From Candidatus Pantoea formicae (GTDB lineage Bacteria; Pseudomonadota; Gammaproteobacteria; Enterobacterales; Enterobacteriaceae), in assembly GCF_011752625.1 (NCBI RefSeq), contig NZ_VWXD01000004.1, positions 620,001-684,000 of the forward strand: a stretch of DNA of 64,000 bases, in the 5' to 3' direction. Below the pieces are notes generated by a model. That model saw only the letters and a program-made list of their open reading frames with translations. It was not told the DNA's origin and made no database searches. How positions within the stretch are numbered: the first letter of the stretch is position 1; each line of letters opens with the position of its first letter. Of this stretch, positions 1 to 8,972 are shown one piece after another. Both the position numbers and the translations under genes were made by a program.

Positions 1-140
1 AGGTGTTCTTCAGCAGCGTTGGGCGAGCGAAATCCCAGCTGCGCGGCAATTTCAGCACGCGTTGGCGGCATGCCCGTCTGGTTTATATGGTCGCGAATCA
101 GGTCATAAACCTGCTGCTGCCTTGCTGTTAACGCTTTCAT
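1..140 (-). CDS. lexA: LexA repressor, 5' end only (cut by window edge)
   Basis: LexA is the SOS-response repressor. It has an N-terminal winged helix-turn-helix DNA-binding domain and a C-terminal self-cleaving serine protease domain. Only the first 46 codons lie in the window. They read [20 protein letters not shown], followed by the recognition-helix region [22 protein letters not shown], which is nearly identical to E. coli LexA. The cleavage site and the Ser/Lys dyad lie outside the window. The start is fixed by this N-terminus and by two SOS boxes just upstream, which indicate autoregulation. It is divergent from nothing in the window; dgkA follows on the same strand, transcribed towards lexA, as in E. 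coli. Confidence 0.96.
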   Translation of the reverse strand, partial: MKALTARQQQVYDLIRDHINQTGMPPTRAEIAAQLGFRSPNAAEEH

Positions 141-148
141 CCCGCCCC

Positions 149-183
149 CTGGTTGTTTATACAGTCGCTGTGAGTATATACAG
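149..183 (-). promoter_or_regulatory. Two LexA (SOS) boxes in the lexA promoter
   Basis: Read on the minus strand, two 16-bp sites match the CTG-N10-CAG consensus: CTGTATATACTCACAG (168-183) and CTGTATAAACAACCAG (149-164). They are separated by 3 bp, so they start 19 bp apart, close to one face of the helix. E. coli lexA also has two adjacent boxes. The proximal box ends 9 bp before the lexA start codon, so it would also overlap the leader. Confidence 0.93.
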
Positions 184-245
184 GTATTGGCGAAATGAAA
201 ACCGAAAGTGAGGGAAATATCAGCGGTTTGACGTTTGTGGAAGGC

Positions 246-614
246 CTATCGCAAATGCGACCAGAGCACTGCGATCCAGACAAAAATCGCCAGTATAATG
301 GTCAGCAACACAGCCGCGGAGCCCATATCTTTTGCCCGCCCCGCAAGTGGATGCCGTTCCTGACCGATGCGATCGACTACCGCTTCGATGGCGCTATTAA
401 GGATTTCCACAATGATCACCAACACGACAGAACCAATCATCAGTACGCGGGAAATGGCATCCACATCTAGCCAACAGGCCACAATGATCGCCACGATAGC
501 CGCCATCGCTTCCTGTCGGAATGCAGCTTCATGTTGCCAGGCCGCACGCAGCCCCTGCCAGGAATAGCCGGCAGCATTTATAATTCTTTGAAAACCGGTG
601 ACGTTATTTGCCAT
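246..614 (-). CDS. dgkA: Diacylglycerol kinase
   Basis: DgkA is a small inner-membrane enzyme that phosphorylates diacylglycerol to phosphatidic acid with ATP. It recycles the diacylglycerol released when membrane-derived oligosaccharides and lipid A are modified. The 122 residues equal the E. coli length, with three hydrophobic segments. The active-site stretch VEILNSAIEAVVDR carries the conserved Glu70, Asn73 and Glu77, and the C-terminal GRAKDMGSAAV block is intact. It is divergent from plsB, which makes the lysophosphatidate precursor of phosphatidic acid. The two phospholipid genes share a 127-bp promoter region. Start and length agree with the family. Confidence 0.97.
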   Translation of the reverse strand: MANNVTGFQRIINAAGYSWQGLRAAWQHEAAFRQEAMAAIVAIIVACWLDVDAISRVLMIGSVVLVIIVEILNSAIEAVVDRIGQERHPLAGRAKDMGSAAVLLTIILAIFVWIAVLWSHLR

Positions 615-741
615 GCTCGTGGAACCCTTGGTTTATTTTGACGTCAATGTCTGGGCAGCCTGAAGTCGTGTCACCACAGATCTTCGCTGCACTTTCTGGT
701 ATGCTTGCCGCGCTTTGCTAACAAGAGGCTTTAAGTTGTCT

Positions 742-3165
742 ATGTCAGGTTGGCGTAAACTCTATTACAAATTATTGAATTTACCACTATCATTTTTGGT
801 AAAAAGTAAGGTCATTCCGACCGATCCTATCTCAGAACATGGGATCGATCCGACACGTCCTGTGATGTATGTTTTGCCTTATGATTCAAAGGCCGACTTG
901 CTCACACTACGGGCGCAATGTCTTAGTCATGACCTGCCCGACCCTCTGGCTCCGCTGGAGATCGATGGCACTCTGCTGCCGCGCCACGTGTTCATTCACG
1001 ATGGCCCGCGTGTATTCCCCTATTTCGTGGCCAATCCAGAGTCCGTGAAGCTCTTTCACGACTATCTCGATCTGCACCGCAGTAACCCTGATCTTGACGT
1101 CCAAATGCTGCCGGTTTCGGTCATGTTTGGCCGCGCACCGGGCCGTGAAATTCAGGGTGAAGACACTCCGCACCTGCGCATCCTGAATGGGGTGCAGAAG
1201 TTCTTCGCCATTTTGTGGCACGGCCGGGATAGTTTTGTACGCTTCTCACCGACCGTTTCACTGCGTCAGATGGCAACAGAACACGGTACTGACAAGTCGA
1301 TCGCACAGAAACTGGCACGAGTGGCGCGCATACACTTTGCTCGACAACGTCTGGCTGCCGTTGGTCCGCGCCTGCCAGCGCGTCAGGATCTGTTCAACAA
1401 GCTGCTGCAATCGAAAGCCATTGAAAAAGCGGTAGAAGATGAAGCGCGCAGTAAAAAGATTTCGCATGAGAAAGCCCAGCAGAATGCCGTCGAAATGATG
1501 GAAGAAGTGGCAGCTGACTTCTCATACGAAGCGATTCGCGTCACCGACCGCGTGATGGGCTGGCTGTGGAGCCGCCTCTATCAGGGCATCAATGTCAACG
1601 GTGGCGAGCGCGTCCGCCAGCTGGCGCAAGATGGCCACGAGATTGTCTATGTGCCCTGCCATCGCAGCCACATGGATTATCTGCTGCTCTCTTATGTGCT
1701 CTATCATCAAGGCTTGGTGCCTCCGCACATTGCGGCTGGGATTAACCTGAACTTCTGGCCAGCAGGTCCGATTTTCCGCCGCCTGGGTGCCTTCTTTATC
1801 CGTCGTACCTTCAAGGGCAATAAGCTCTACTCCACCGTATTCCGTGAATATCTCGGCGAATTGTTCAGCCGTGGTTATTCGGTAGAGTACTTTGTAGAAG
1901 GTGGACGCTCGCGTACCGGCCGTTTGCTGGATCCCAAAACCGGCACCCTGTCGATGACGCTGCAAGCGATGCTGCGCGGTGGCAGCCGCCCTATCACTTT
2001 CGTGCCGATTTATATCGGTTATGAACACGTGATGGAAGTTGGTACTTACGCGAAAGAACTGCGTGGAGCAGCCAAGGAAAAAGAGAGCTTCCTGCAAATG
2101 GTGCGCGGCCTGCGCAAGTTACGCAATCTTGGCCAAGGCTATGTCAACTTCGGCGAACCTTTGCCGTTGATGAACTATCTGAACAAGAACGTGCCGGATT
2201 GGCGTGATGCGATAGATCCTATCGAGCCACAGCGTCCGGCGTGGATGACGCCAACAGTGAATGATATTGCGGCACGTTTGATGGTGCGTATCAATGAAGC
2301 CGGTGCGGCCAATGGCATGAACCTGTGCGTGACTGCATTGTTGGCATCACGTCAGCGCTCACTCACCCGCGAGCAGCTGATTGAACAGCTCGAATGCTAC
2401 ACCCAATTGCTGCGCAATGTGCCTTATTCGCCGGAAGCCACCGTACCGGATATGAGCGCCGAGGCGTTGCTTGATCACGCCATGGGCATGAACAAGTTTG
2501 AAACCGAGAAGGACAGCATCGGCGATATCATCATTCTGCCGCGCGAGCAGGCGGTGTTGATGACCTACTATCGCAACAACATTCATCACATGTTGGTGAT
2601 GCCGTCGCTGATCGCCGCCATTGTGCAGCAGCATCGTGAAACCAGTGAAGCCGAACTGCTGCGCCAGGTCAGTCTGGTCTACCCGATGCTGAAGAGTGAG
2701 TTGTTCCTGCGTTGGGACACTTCAGAACTCCCTGCGCTGTTGGATGCGCTGTGCGCAGAAATGGCGCGCCAGGGTCTGATTACCTTGCAGGAAGGTCAGT
2801 TACGCATGAACCCGGCACGTCACCGCTCACTGCAATTGCTGGCGGCCGGCATTCGCGAAACGTTGCAGCGTTTTGCTATCACCTTTGCCATTCTGAGTGC
2901 TAAGCCGACAATCAATCGTGGCACGCTGGAGAAAGAGAGCCGTACGCTGGCTCAACGTCTGTCAGTGCTGCACGGCATTAATGCACCGGAATTCTTCGAT
3001 AAAGCCGTGTTCACGACCTTGGTCCTGTCACTGCGTGACGAAGGCTACATCAGCGATTCCGGTGATGCTGACGCGGAGCGTACTCATATCATGTGGCAGA
3101 TGCTGGCGGACCTCATCACCAGCGACGTCCGTCTGACCATTGAAAGCGCGGTTACCCACGATTAA
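742..3165 (+). CDS. plsB: Glycerol-3-phosphate 1-O-acyltransferase
   Basis: PlsB is an inner-membrane enzyme that acylates sn-glycerol-3-phosphate at position 1 using acyl-ACP or acyl-CoA. This is the first step of phospholipid synthesis. The acyltransferase block is clear: HRSHMD at residues 307-312 is the HX4D catalytic motif, followed by GAFFIRR and EGGRSRTGR. From the ATG at 742 the protein is 807 residues, exactly the E. coli length, and begins [16 protein letters not shown] as expected. An in-frame TTG at 715 would add nine residues and is unlikely to be the start. It ends in a strong terminator shared with convergent ubiA. Confidence 0.97.
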   Translation: MSGWRKLYYKLLNLPLSFLVKSKVIPTDPISEHGIDPTRPVMYVLPYDSKADLLTLRAQCLSHDLPDPLAPLEIDGTLLPRHVFIHDGPRVFPYFVANPESVKLFHDYLDLHRSNPDLDVQMLPVSVMFGRAPGREIQGEDTPHLRILNGVQKFFAILWHGRDSFVRFSPTVSLRQMATEHGTDKSIAQKLARVARIHFARQRLAAVGPRLPARQDLFNKLLQSKAIEKAVEDEARSKKISHEKAQQNAVEMMEEVAADFSYEAIRVTDRVMGWLWSRLYQGINVNGGERVRQLAQDGHEIVYVPCHRSHMDYLLLSYVLYHQGLVPPHIAAGINLNFWPAGPIFRRLGAFFIRRTFKGNKLYSTVFREYLGELFSRGYSVEYFVEGGRSRTGRLLDPKTGTLSMTLQAMLRGGSRPITFVPIYIGYEHVMEVGTYAKELRGAAKEKESFLQMVRGLRKLRNLGQGYVNFGEPLPLMNYLNKNVPDWRDAIDPIEPQRPAWMTPTVNDIAARLMVRINEAGAANGMNLCVTALLASRQRSLTREQLIEQLECYTQLLRNVPYSPEATVPDMSAEALLDHAMGMNKFETEKDSIGDIIILPREQAVLMTYYRNNIHHMLVMPSLIAAIVQQHRETSEAELLRQVSLVYPMLKSELFLRWDTSELPALLDALCAEMARQGLITLQEGQLRMNPARHRSLQLLAAGIRETLQRFAITFAILSAKPTINRGTLEKESRTLAQRLSVLHGINAPEFFDKAVFTTLVLSLRDEGYISDSGDADAERTHIMWQMLADLITSDVRLTIESAVTHD

Positions 3166-3183
3166 TTATCTGGGCCAGCACGC

Positions 3184-3215
3184 AAAAGGGGCGACCATTT
3201 GGTCGCCCCTTTTTT
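3184..3215. terminator. Bidirectional rho-independent terminator between plsB and ubiA
   Basis: AAAAGGGGCGACC (3184-3196), a four-base loop ATTT, then GGTCGCCCCTTTTT. It is a long GC-rich stem with A and T tracts on both sides, so it can stop transcription from either convergent gene. Confidence 0.9.
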
Positions 3216-3229
3216 ATTGTCTCTACCGC

Positions 3230-4114
3230 TTAGAACAGATCAATAAACGGCTGAGTATTCAATAAAATTCCAATAAACAGTACCAAACCAACATAATTGT
3301 TGTTCAGGAACGCCTGGAAACAAGGATCACGCTCGCGCTGAGCAATCAGCTTTTGCTGATGCACAAACAAGCCACCCGCTAATAACAACGACCAGTAAAA
3401 TGCGCCATTCAGATTGAGCATCATGCCCACCAGCGCCATAAGACCGAGCGTAGCCAGCTGCAACAAGCCAATGATCAGTTTGTCGTAACGACCAAACAGA
3501 ATCGCCGTGGATTTCACACCAATTTTCAGGTCATCATCTCGGTCCACCATCGCATATTGCGTATCATAGGCCACTGTCCAACAGATATTCGCCAGGAATA
3601 CTAACCAGCAAACAAAGGGTAAGGACTCACTCACTGCTGCCCATCCCATTGGGATAGCCCAACCGAACGCCGCACCCAATACCACTTGGGGTAAATGGGT
3701 AAAGCGTTTCATAAACGGATAGACCCAGGCTAACGCTAGCCCACCAAACGAGAGCAGAATCGTCATACGGTTCATAGTCAGCACCAGTGCAAATGCCACC
3801 AGCCCCAGCACCACGAACAAAATTTTGGCCTCTTTTTCGCTTACAGCACCACTCGCCAAGGGGCGTGAAGCGGTGCGTTTCACGTGTCCATCGACTTTGC
3901 GGTCGGCATAGTCGTTGATCACACAACCCGCAGCACGCATCACATACACACCAAGTACAAACACCACCAGCACTGACAGAGGAGGTACGGCCATGCCCGA
4001 GAGCCACAGTGCCCACATGGTCGGCCACAGCAGTAAGAGCGTGCCGATCGGCTTATCAATGCGCATCAGGCGGCGATAAGCCTGCCATTTGGTCATGGTT
4101 AAGGTCTTTTCCAC
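3230..4114 (-). CDS. ubiA: 4-hydroxybenzoate octaprenyltransferase
   Basis: UbiA is a polytopic inner-membrane prenyltransferase. It joins octaprenyl diphosphate to 4-hydroxybenzoate in ubiquinone synthesis. Both Asp-rich motifs of the family are present: NDYADRKVD near residues 67-75 and [12 protein letters not shown] near 184-195. They bind Mg-diphosphate. Its 294 residues are four more than in E. coli, and the N-terminus aligns without a gap. It lies 6 bp downstream of ubiC in the same orientation, so the two consecutive steps of the pathway are co-transcribed. Confidence 0.96.
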   Translation of the reverse strand: MEKTLTMTKWQAYRRLMRIDKPIGTLLLLWPTMWALWLSGMAVPPLSVLVVFVLGVYVMRAAGCVINDYADRKVDGHVKRTASRPLASGAVSEKEAKILFVVLGLVAFALVLTMNRMTILLSFGGLALAWVYPFMKRFTHLPQVVLGAAFGWAIPMGWAAVSESLPFVCWLVFLANICWTVAYDTQYAMVDRDDDLKIGVKSTAILFGRYDKLIIGLLQLATLGLMALVGMMLNLNGAFYWSLLLAGGLFVHQQKLIAQRERDPCFQAFLNNNYVGLVLFIGILLNTQPFIDLF

Positions 4115-4120
4115 AATCCT

Positions 4121-4639
4121 TTATCCTTGCTCCAGCGCACGATACAGCGGCGACGCTGGAAGAAACAGTTCAGTTAACATCAGCGGTTTACCCGACAAAC
4201 GCAAGCGCGAGCGACGGCCCCATAAATCATCCACTTGGCCGGGATCAATAAAATCACGGCTAAGCGTTGAAGAAGCAAACAGATAACGTCCTAGCGGGCG
4301 CGTTCCCAAATTCTGCAGCATCATTTCTGGCCCATTCAGCGTGCTTTCTGGCACCACGGTGCGTCCGATTAACCAAGGCTCGCCATCGCCACATAGCACG
4401 ATCTCACGCAGCCAAAATCGTTCATCGGCTGGCAGAAACTCTGCTTCTTGCGCCATCTCATCGGCACCAATAAAGCTTTCGCGGATGAGCTCAACTGTCA
4501 CTTTCTGGCAATGCTGCTCAAAGCGACGCGTCATGGAATCCTCTTCCAGTAACCAGTCGAGTAAGGCGGGCGAAAGTGAAGGGGAAGTGGCTGGCAGCCA
4601 GTGCAGTGCGCGCAACTGGCGCAGCGCTTGATGCGACAT
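4121..4639 (-). CDS. ubiC: Chorismate pyruvate-lyase
   Basis: UbiC converts chorismate to 4-hydroxybenzoate and pyruvate, the committed step of ubiquinone synthesis, in the cytoplasm. The conserved blocks [20 protein letters not shown] (active-site Arg region), LGRYLF, and LWGRRSRL followed by [12 protein letters not shown] (containing the catalytic Glu) are all present. The protein is 172 residues against 165 in E. coli, with a few extra C-terminal residues. It is the first gene of ubiCA. In E. coli a large maltose-utilisation cluster separates ubiC from psiE; here only 92 bp does. Confidence 0.95.
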   Translation of the reverse strand: MSHQALRQLRALHWLPATSPSLSPALLDWLLEEDSMTRRFEQHCQKVTVELIRESFIGADEMAQEAEFLPADERFWLREIVLCGDGEPWLIGRTVVPESTLNGPEMMLQNLGTRPLGRYLFASSTLSRDFIDPGQVDDLWGRRSRLRLSGKPLMLTELFLPASPLYRALEQG

Positions 4640-4687
4640 CAGGACATCTCCGGAAAAAAAGTTGCCCTAGTTTAACGCAGAGAAACG

Positions 4688-4715
4688 GACGTGGCACTGT
4701 TGGTTATGCCACGTC
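4688..4715 (-). terminator. Hairpin downstream of psiE
   Basis: A perfect 9-bp inverted repeat, GACGTGGCA (4688-4696) and TGCCACGTC (4707-4715), lies 16 bp past the psiE stop. The following minus-strand bases (CGTTTCTC) are only moderately U-rich, so it may be a weak terminator. Confidence 0.6.
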
Positions 4716-4731
4716 AGAGAAAGAAGATTTA

Positions 4732-5142
4732 TTATTCGCGTTTCAACCGATTACTGTTTGCCAGCCACAAGGTGATCACTAAAATCAAGATCGCTGCCGA
4801 GTAGTAAAGCGTGTCGAATGGGTTTTTGTGGTCGACGATGATCAAACGAATGATCGCGGTGATGCCGATATAAATGAAATAGCGCAGTGGGAAGTGATAG
4901 CCCGACTGGAAGTATTTCACGATCAGCGCGATAAACTCGAAATAGAGAAAATAGATAACGATGCCTTCAATCAGCAGATAGGAAGACGCCTGTTCACCGG
5001 TGCTGAAGAGCACGTTGGCTAAATGGATGGTCTCTTTTCCAAGAAACACCACCAGAATGATGGCCAGCGTGACCAGGCCAATGTTTAGAACCCACTGCAA
5101 AACCGAAGCAATTAGCTGCCCCGGCGCTGATTTTGTTGTCAT
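4732..5142 (-). CDS. psiE: Phosphate-starvation-inducible membrane protein PsiE
   Basis: PsiE is an inner-membrane protein induced by phosphate starvation in E. coli; its molecular function is unknown. The 136 residues equal the E. coli length and form four predicted membrane segments, for example [18 protein letters not shown] and [13 protein letters not shown]. Conserved charged stretches include GKETIHLAN and [14 protein letters not shown]. coli psiE is reported to be controlled by PhoB and cAMP-CRP. A good CRP-like site lies about 50 bp upstream here, but I see no clear Pho box. The next gene upstream is a phosphonate-type regulator with Pho boxes of its own. Confidence 0.93.
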   Translation of the reverse strand: MTTKSAPGQLIASVLQWVLNIGLVTLAIILVVFLGKETIHLANVLFSTGEQASSYLLIEGIVIYFLYFEFIALIVKYFQSGYHFPLRYFIYIGITAIIRLIIVDHKNPFDTLYYSAAILILVITLWLANSNRLKRE

Positions 5143-5189
5143 TTTTGCGCCTTAACGTACGAGAACTCACTGGCGCTATCATGCTGTAG

Positions 5190-5205
5190 CGTGATCAAAA
5201 TCACA
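5190..5205. promoter_or_regulatory. CRP-like site upstream of psiE
   Basis: CGTGATCAAAATCACA has the TGTGA-N6-TCACA form; on the minus strand it reads TGTGATTTTGATCACG. It sits between psiE and the end of the regulator gene, where CRP control of psiE is known in E. coli. It is a prediction from the consensus only. Confidence 0.6.
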
Positions 5206-5210
5206 ATACA

Positions 5211-5909
5211 CTACACATCAACATCCACACAGAGCGCGTCATAGCGCCAGTACTCACAATCGCAGTCAATAACCCGTCCCTGAAGGTCGCGGTTGATGCG
5301 TGTGATCAACAGCCCTGGCGTACCACTGGCAACATTAAGCGTTGGTGCGGCACGCGCAGGCAGCGGCCCCGGTAAAATAGTAAAACGCGCGCCGCCGTAG
5401 CGAATGCCGTAACGCTGATCATAGAGGTCGGTCAGCGAGCGTGTCAGGTCTTCCTCAAGCAAGCCGGGGAAAAATGCCGGATTGAGGTAGTGCTCGACAT
5501 AAAGCACCGCGCGGCCATCGATGCGACGCAGACGGCGAATCCGGTACACCACATCCCCTTCCAGCAAAGCCAGATGGCGGGCAATGGCCAGTTGCGCCGG
5601 CACTTCACGTGCCTCAATCACTTCCGTTGTGGCAATACGCCCTTGTTCTGCCGCCATCGCATGAAAATGGCTGTGATGGGCCGGGTTGTATACCAGCCGC
5701 GGCGGCGCGAGAAACCAGCCGCGCCGAAGTTCGCGATAGATGATGCCCTGCGCTTCCAGCAAGCCCAGTGCTTCGCGTAGCGTAATGCGCGTGGTGGAAT
5801 AGTGTTCACTTAAGCTGCGCTCAGCTGGCAAGCGCCCGCTGGCAAATTCACCGTTTTCAATACGTTCACTTAGCGCCGCAGCAATCACATCCACTGTCTT
5901 TGACGACAT
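5211..5909 (-). CDS. GntR/UTRA-family regulator, PhnR-like
   Basis: This is a transcriptional regulator of the GntR superfamily, HutC/UTRA branch. The N-terminal winged HTH (about residues 5-70) contains LPAERSLSEHYSTTRITLRE and ends in the wing RRGWFLAPPRL. The rest is a UTRA ligand-binding fold with the hallmarks YRIRRLRRIDGRAVLYVEHY and a C-terminal CEYWRYDAL. The layout and the FH and EYWR signatures resemble Salmonella PhnR, the 2-aminoethylphosphonate regulator. I chose the ATG at 5909 (232 residues) because GAGG stands 8-12 bases upstream and the protein then begins at the HTH. A longer frame to 6029 would read through the Pho boxes. It is divergent from the binding-protein gene and probably controls it. 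Confidence 0.85.
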   Translation of the reverse strand: MSSKTVDVIAAALSERIENGEFASGRLPAERSLSEHYSTTRITLREALGLLEAQGIIYRELRRGWFLAPPRLVYNPAHHSHFHAMAAEQGRIATTEVIEAREVPAQLAIARHLALLEGDVVYRIRRLRRIDGRAVLYVEHYLNPAFFPGLLEEDLTRSLTDLYDQRYGIRYGGARFTILPGPLPARAAPTLNVASGTPGLLITRINRDLQGRVIDCDCEYWRYDALCVDVDV

Positions 5910-5942
5910 TTCTTTAGCCTCATTTTGGGGCAAATCTGCACT

Positions 5943-5971
5943 ATGACAGTTCGATGACGACAATATGACAG
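5943..5971 (-). promoter_or_regulatory. Tandem Pho box (three 7-bp repeats, 11-bp period)
   Basis: On the minus strand: CTGTCAT-ATTG-TCGTCAT-CGAA-CTGTCAT. The two outer repeats are perfect matches to the PhoB half-site and the middle one matches 5 of 7. The 4-bp spacers give the exact 11-bp period of PhoB sites. It lies in the 224-bp divergent region between the regulator and the binding protein. The repeat orientation points at the regulator. It implies induction under phosphate limitation. Confidence 0.82.
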
Positions 5972-6133
5972 GCATACCCCACGCTTTCGTGCGCTGTATC
6001 CGCATGTGGAGCTGCGCGTCACGCCACATTTCACCACCATGGTCATAAAACCTTCATCTACACGGGCTACATTGGCTCGGTTCTTGCTGGACTAGACCAA
6101 GATGTCCCACAACTTACACCCGGAGCAACCGAG

Positions 6134-7195
6134 ATGAAAGCGTTTATCTCCTCTTTAGTAGCCAGTGCCGTACTGCTTGCGCTGCCCGCCGCGCACGCCG
6201 CCGATAACGACCTTGCCGCGCTGGAAAAAGCCGCGCGCGCTGAGGGCCAGGTCAACAGCGTCGGTATGCCAGACAGCTGGGCGAACTGGAAAGACACATG
6301 GAATGACATCAGCAGCAAATATGGCCTGAAGCACAGCGATACCGATATGTCATCGGCGCAGGAGCTGGCTAAATTTGATGCAGAGAAAGAGAACGCCAGC
6401 GCGGATATCGGTGATGTGGGCGCAGCTTTTGGCCCTATCGCGGTCACCAAAGGCGTGGCACAGCCATATAAACCGACCCATTGGGATCAAATCCCAAGCT
6501 GGGCGAAAGATAAAGAGGGTAACTGGATGCTGGCCTATACCGGTACCATCGCCTTCTTGATCGACAAACAGCAGGTAAAAGATGCACCGCACAGCTGGGC
6601 CGATCTGAAAAAAGGTAAGTATGTGGTCACTATCGGTGACGTCGGCGTCGCAGCTCAGGCCGCTAACGGCGTACTGGCCGCTAACTACGCCATGGGCGGT
6701 GATGAAAAGAACCTGAAACCGGCATTGAGCTTCTTCGGTGAGCTGGCAAAAGAAGGCCGTCTCGGTGTGACCGATCCCGTGATTGCCAACATCGAGAAAG
6801 GTGAGATTCAGGTTGCCGTGGTGTGGGACTTCAACGGTCTGAACTACCGCGACCAGATTGATAAGAACCGCTATGAAGTGGTGATCCCTTCTGATGGTTC
6901 CGTGATTTCCGGTTACAGCACCATCATCAACAAATATGCCAAGCACCCTAACGCCGCCAAACTGGCGCGTGAATACATCTTCTCTGATGCCGGTCAGATC
7001 AACCTGGCGAAAGGTTATGCACGTCCAATCCGCGCTGAGCATTTAACGCTGCCAGCCGATGTGCAAGCCAAACTGCTGCCGCAGTCTGAATACAAAAATG
7101 CCCGCCCAATCAAAGATCAGGCTGCATGGGATAAGACGTCCAAAATGCTGCCGCGCCTGTGGCAAGAGAACGTGATTATTAATATGAAGCAGTAA
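6134..7195 (+). CDS. ABC transporter periplasmic substrate-binding protein (phosphorus-compound uptake candidate)
   Basis: This is a periplasmic solute-binding protein of the Fe3+/polyamine/2-aminoethylphosphonate cluster. It has a 22-residue signal peptide (MKAFISSLVASAVLL, cleavage after AHA) and a mature domain of about 330 residues. The segment SADIGDVGAAFGPIAVTKG, the IEKGEIQVAVVWDFNG block and VISGYSTIINKYAKHPNAAK followed by FSDAGQINLAKGYARPIR are typical of this cluster. The last motif sits where such proteins close over the ligand. It is first in a five-gene operon with a hydrolase, two permeases and an ATPase. The Pho box and PhnR-like regulator suggest a phosphonate or phosphate ester as ligand; the exact substrate is not deducible. 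Confidence 0.88.
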   Translation: MKAFISSLVASAVLLALPAAHAADNDLAALEKAARAEGQVNSVGMPDSWANWKDTWNDISSKYGLKHSDTDMSSAQELAKFDAEKENASADIGDVGAAFGPIAVTKGVAQPYKPTHWDQIPSWAKDKEGNWMLAYTGTIAFLIDKQQVKDAPHSWADLKKGKYVVTIGDVGVAAQAANGVLAANYAMGGDEKNLKPALSFFGELAKEGRLGVTDPVIANIEKGEIQVAVVWDFNGLNYRDQIDKNRYEVVIPSDGSVISGYSTIINKYAKHPNAAKLAREYIFSDAGQINLAKGYARPIRAEHLTLPADVQAKLLPQSEYKNARPIKDQAAWDKTSKMLPRLWQENVIINMKQ

Positions 7196-7234
7196 TGTTC
7201 TGTGGGGTCTCCTTTTATGCGCGCCCGCTTGAAC

Positions 7235-7296
7235 GGTCGCCATAAATGGCGACCCTACGTATGATTGATTTCGTAGGGTGCGCATTTATGCGCACC
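7235..7296. repeat. BIME-like pair of REP palindromes
   Basis: Two palindromic units face each other: GGTCGCCATAAATGGCGACC-CTAC, a short spacer, then GTAG-GGTGCGCATTTATGCGCACC. The GTAG head beside each palindrome is the tetranucleotide typical of REP units. It lies between the binding-protein gene and the rest of the operon. A near copy occurs at 12555-12624. Confidence 0.8.
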
Positions 7297-7311
7297 TGGT
7301 AAGGAACGGGA

Positions 7312-8121
7312 ATGAAAACAATCCTGGTGGTACTGGATGGCCTGAGCAATCAGGTGGCACAGCATGCGATGGGCTATCTGTTTGCCGAATGCAAACAGGG
7401 CAACGGCCAATATTACACGCTCACCTGCGAACTGCCTTCGCTGTCGCGACCGCTGTACGAGTGCATTTTGACCGGTATTCCGCCGGTGCAGAGCGGCATT
7501 ATTCATAATGGCGTCAATCGCTTGAGTAATCAGCGCAGCATCTTCCATTACGCACGTGCCGCCGGATTAACCACCGCCGCTGCCGCCTATCACTGGGTAA
7601 GTGAGCTTTATAACCAATCCCCGTTCAACAATGCACGCGATCGCCACACCGTCGCTCCCGATTTGCCGATTCAATACGGCCACTTTTACTGGGACGACAG
7701 CTATCCGGATTCACACCTGTTTGAAGATGCTGAGAGCCTGCGTCTGAACCACGATCCCGACTTTTTGCTGATTCACCCGATGAATATTGACGATGCCGGA
7801 CATAAGCACAGTTTGTCATCGCCGCAATACCGCAACCGTGCACGTATGGCCGATGGCTATTTGTCACAGTGGATGCCCGGCTGGCTCGCCGCGGGCTACC
7901 AGGTGATTGTCACTGCCGACCACGGCATGAACGATGACCGTTCACACGGCGGCATTTTGCCGGAAGAGACGCAAGTCCCGCTGTTTGTGTTTGGCACAGG
8001 CTTCTCGCGCCAGCCCGACCTCGAACCGCAGCAAACTGAACTCTGCGGCATTGTTTGTACGCTGCTTGGCGTTGAACACGATAAACCGGTCTGTCACGGT
8101 TTGCTGGCGGAGCCGCGTTAA
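7312..8121 (+). CDS. Alkaline phosphatase superfamily hydrolase (phosphodiesterase/pyrophosphatase-like)
   Basis: This 269-residue protein belongs to the alkaline phosphatase / nucleotide pyrophosphatase superfamily. Metal and nucleophile positions are visible: Asp9 in VVLDG, Ser45 in LPSLSRP as the likely nucleophile, TGIPPVQSGI, Asp160 and His164 in DDAGH, Asp203-His204 in TADHG, and His212 in SHGG. There is no signal peptide, so it should act in the cytoplasm on an imported substrate. It overlaps the first permease by 1 bp (TAATG), which ties it to the transporter. It may be a phosphodiesterase, a phosphomonoesterase or a C-P hydrolase of the phosphonoacetate hydrolase type. The sequence alone does not decide. 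Confidence 0.82.
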   Translation: MKTILVVLDGLSNQVAQHAMGYLFAECKQGNGQYYTLTCELPSLSRPLYECILTGIPPVQSGIIHNGVNRLSNQRSIFHYARAAGLTTAAAAYHWVSELYNQSPFNNARDRHTVAPDLPIQYGHFYWDDSYPDSHLFEDAESLRLNHDPDFLLIHPMNIDDAGHKHSLSSPQYRNRARMADGYLSQWMPGWLAAGYQVIVTADHGMNDDRSHGGILPEETQVPLFVFGTGFSRQPDLEPQQTELCGIVCTLLGVEHDKPVCHGLLAEPR

Positions 8122-8969
8122 TGAAGGGCAAAACGCTCGCCACCCTGCTATTGCTGCCCTTTACGATTTTCTGGATCGCCTTCCAGCTCGCGCCGCTGCT
8201 GTGGATTGCCATCAACAGCTTCTGGAGCGACATGAATGAACGTTGGGGCATCGATAACTACACCGATATCCTGACCTCACCGTTTTATCTACAGGCATTT
8301 CGCCTGTCGCTGGATATCTCCATCTGGTCGAGTATTTATGGCCTGCTGATTTCGCTGTTTGCCGGCTATTCACTACATCAGTTGGGCAGCGGCCGTTTTC
8401 AACGCTTCCTGATGTCATTCACCAATATGACCAGCAACTTCGCGGGCGTCCCGCTGGCCTTTGCCTTTGTGATTCTGCTGGGCATGAACGGTTGCCTGAC
8501 GCTGCTGCTGCGCCATTACGGCATGATGGAAGGGTTCAAGTTGTTCTCGCGTGATGGCATGGTGCTGGTTTACACCTGGTTCCAAATTCCACTCGGCATT
8601 CTGCTGCTCTATCCGGCATTTGATGGGCTGCGCAAAGATTGGGAAGAGTCGGCGGCTCTGCTGGGTGCCAGCCGCATGCGCTACTGGTGGCACATCGGTT
8701 TACCCATTCTGTTCCCGGCGCTGCTCGGCACTTTTGTGATTTTGCTGGCCAATGCACTCGGCGCCTACGCCACCATTTACGCGCTCACCACCGGCAACTT
8801 TAACGTGGTACCCGTACGTATTGCTGCGCTGGTTTCCGGCGACATCTCGCTCGACCCAAATACCGGCGGTGCATTGGCGATGTTACTGGTGCTGATTATG
8901 GCGCTGATTACCGTGGTGCAGCAGTATCTGGTGCGCCGCAGCTATCTCAACGCGAAATCACAGGAGTAG
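8121..8969 (+). CDS. ABC transporter permease 1
   Basis: This is a binding-protein-dependent transport permease (BPD_transp_1) of the inner membrane. It is 282 residues long with about six membrane segments. The ATPase-contacting EAA loop is the segment ESAALLGASRMRYWWHIGLP, near residue 178. It is translationally coupled to the upstream hydrolase by a TAATG overlap, and the second permease begins 3 bp after its stop. Its similarity pattern is to the polyamine/iron/aminoethylphosphonate-type permeases. Confidence 0.88.
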   Translation: MKGKTLATLLLLPFTIFWIAFQLAPLLWIAINSFWSDMNERWGIDNYTDILTSPFYLQAFRLSLDISIWSSIYGLLISLFAGYSLHQLGSGRFQRFLMSFTNMTSNFAGVPLAFAFVILLGMNGCLTLLLRHYGMMEGFKLFSRDGMVLVYTWFQIPLGILLLYPAFDGLRKDWEESAALLGASRMRYWWHIGLPILFPALLGTFVILLANALGAYATIYALTTGNFNVVPVRIAALVSGDISLDPNTGGALAMLLVLIMALITVVQQYLVRRSYLNAKSQE

Positions 8970-8972
8970 AAC

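Noticed and set aside
5910..6029. N-terminal extension of the PhnR-like regulator by 40 codons
   Set aside because: It would translate the Pho-box repeats. The residues resemble no GntR N-terminus, and a good ribosome site serves the ATG at 5909.
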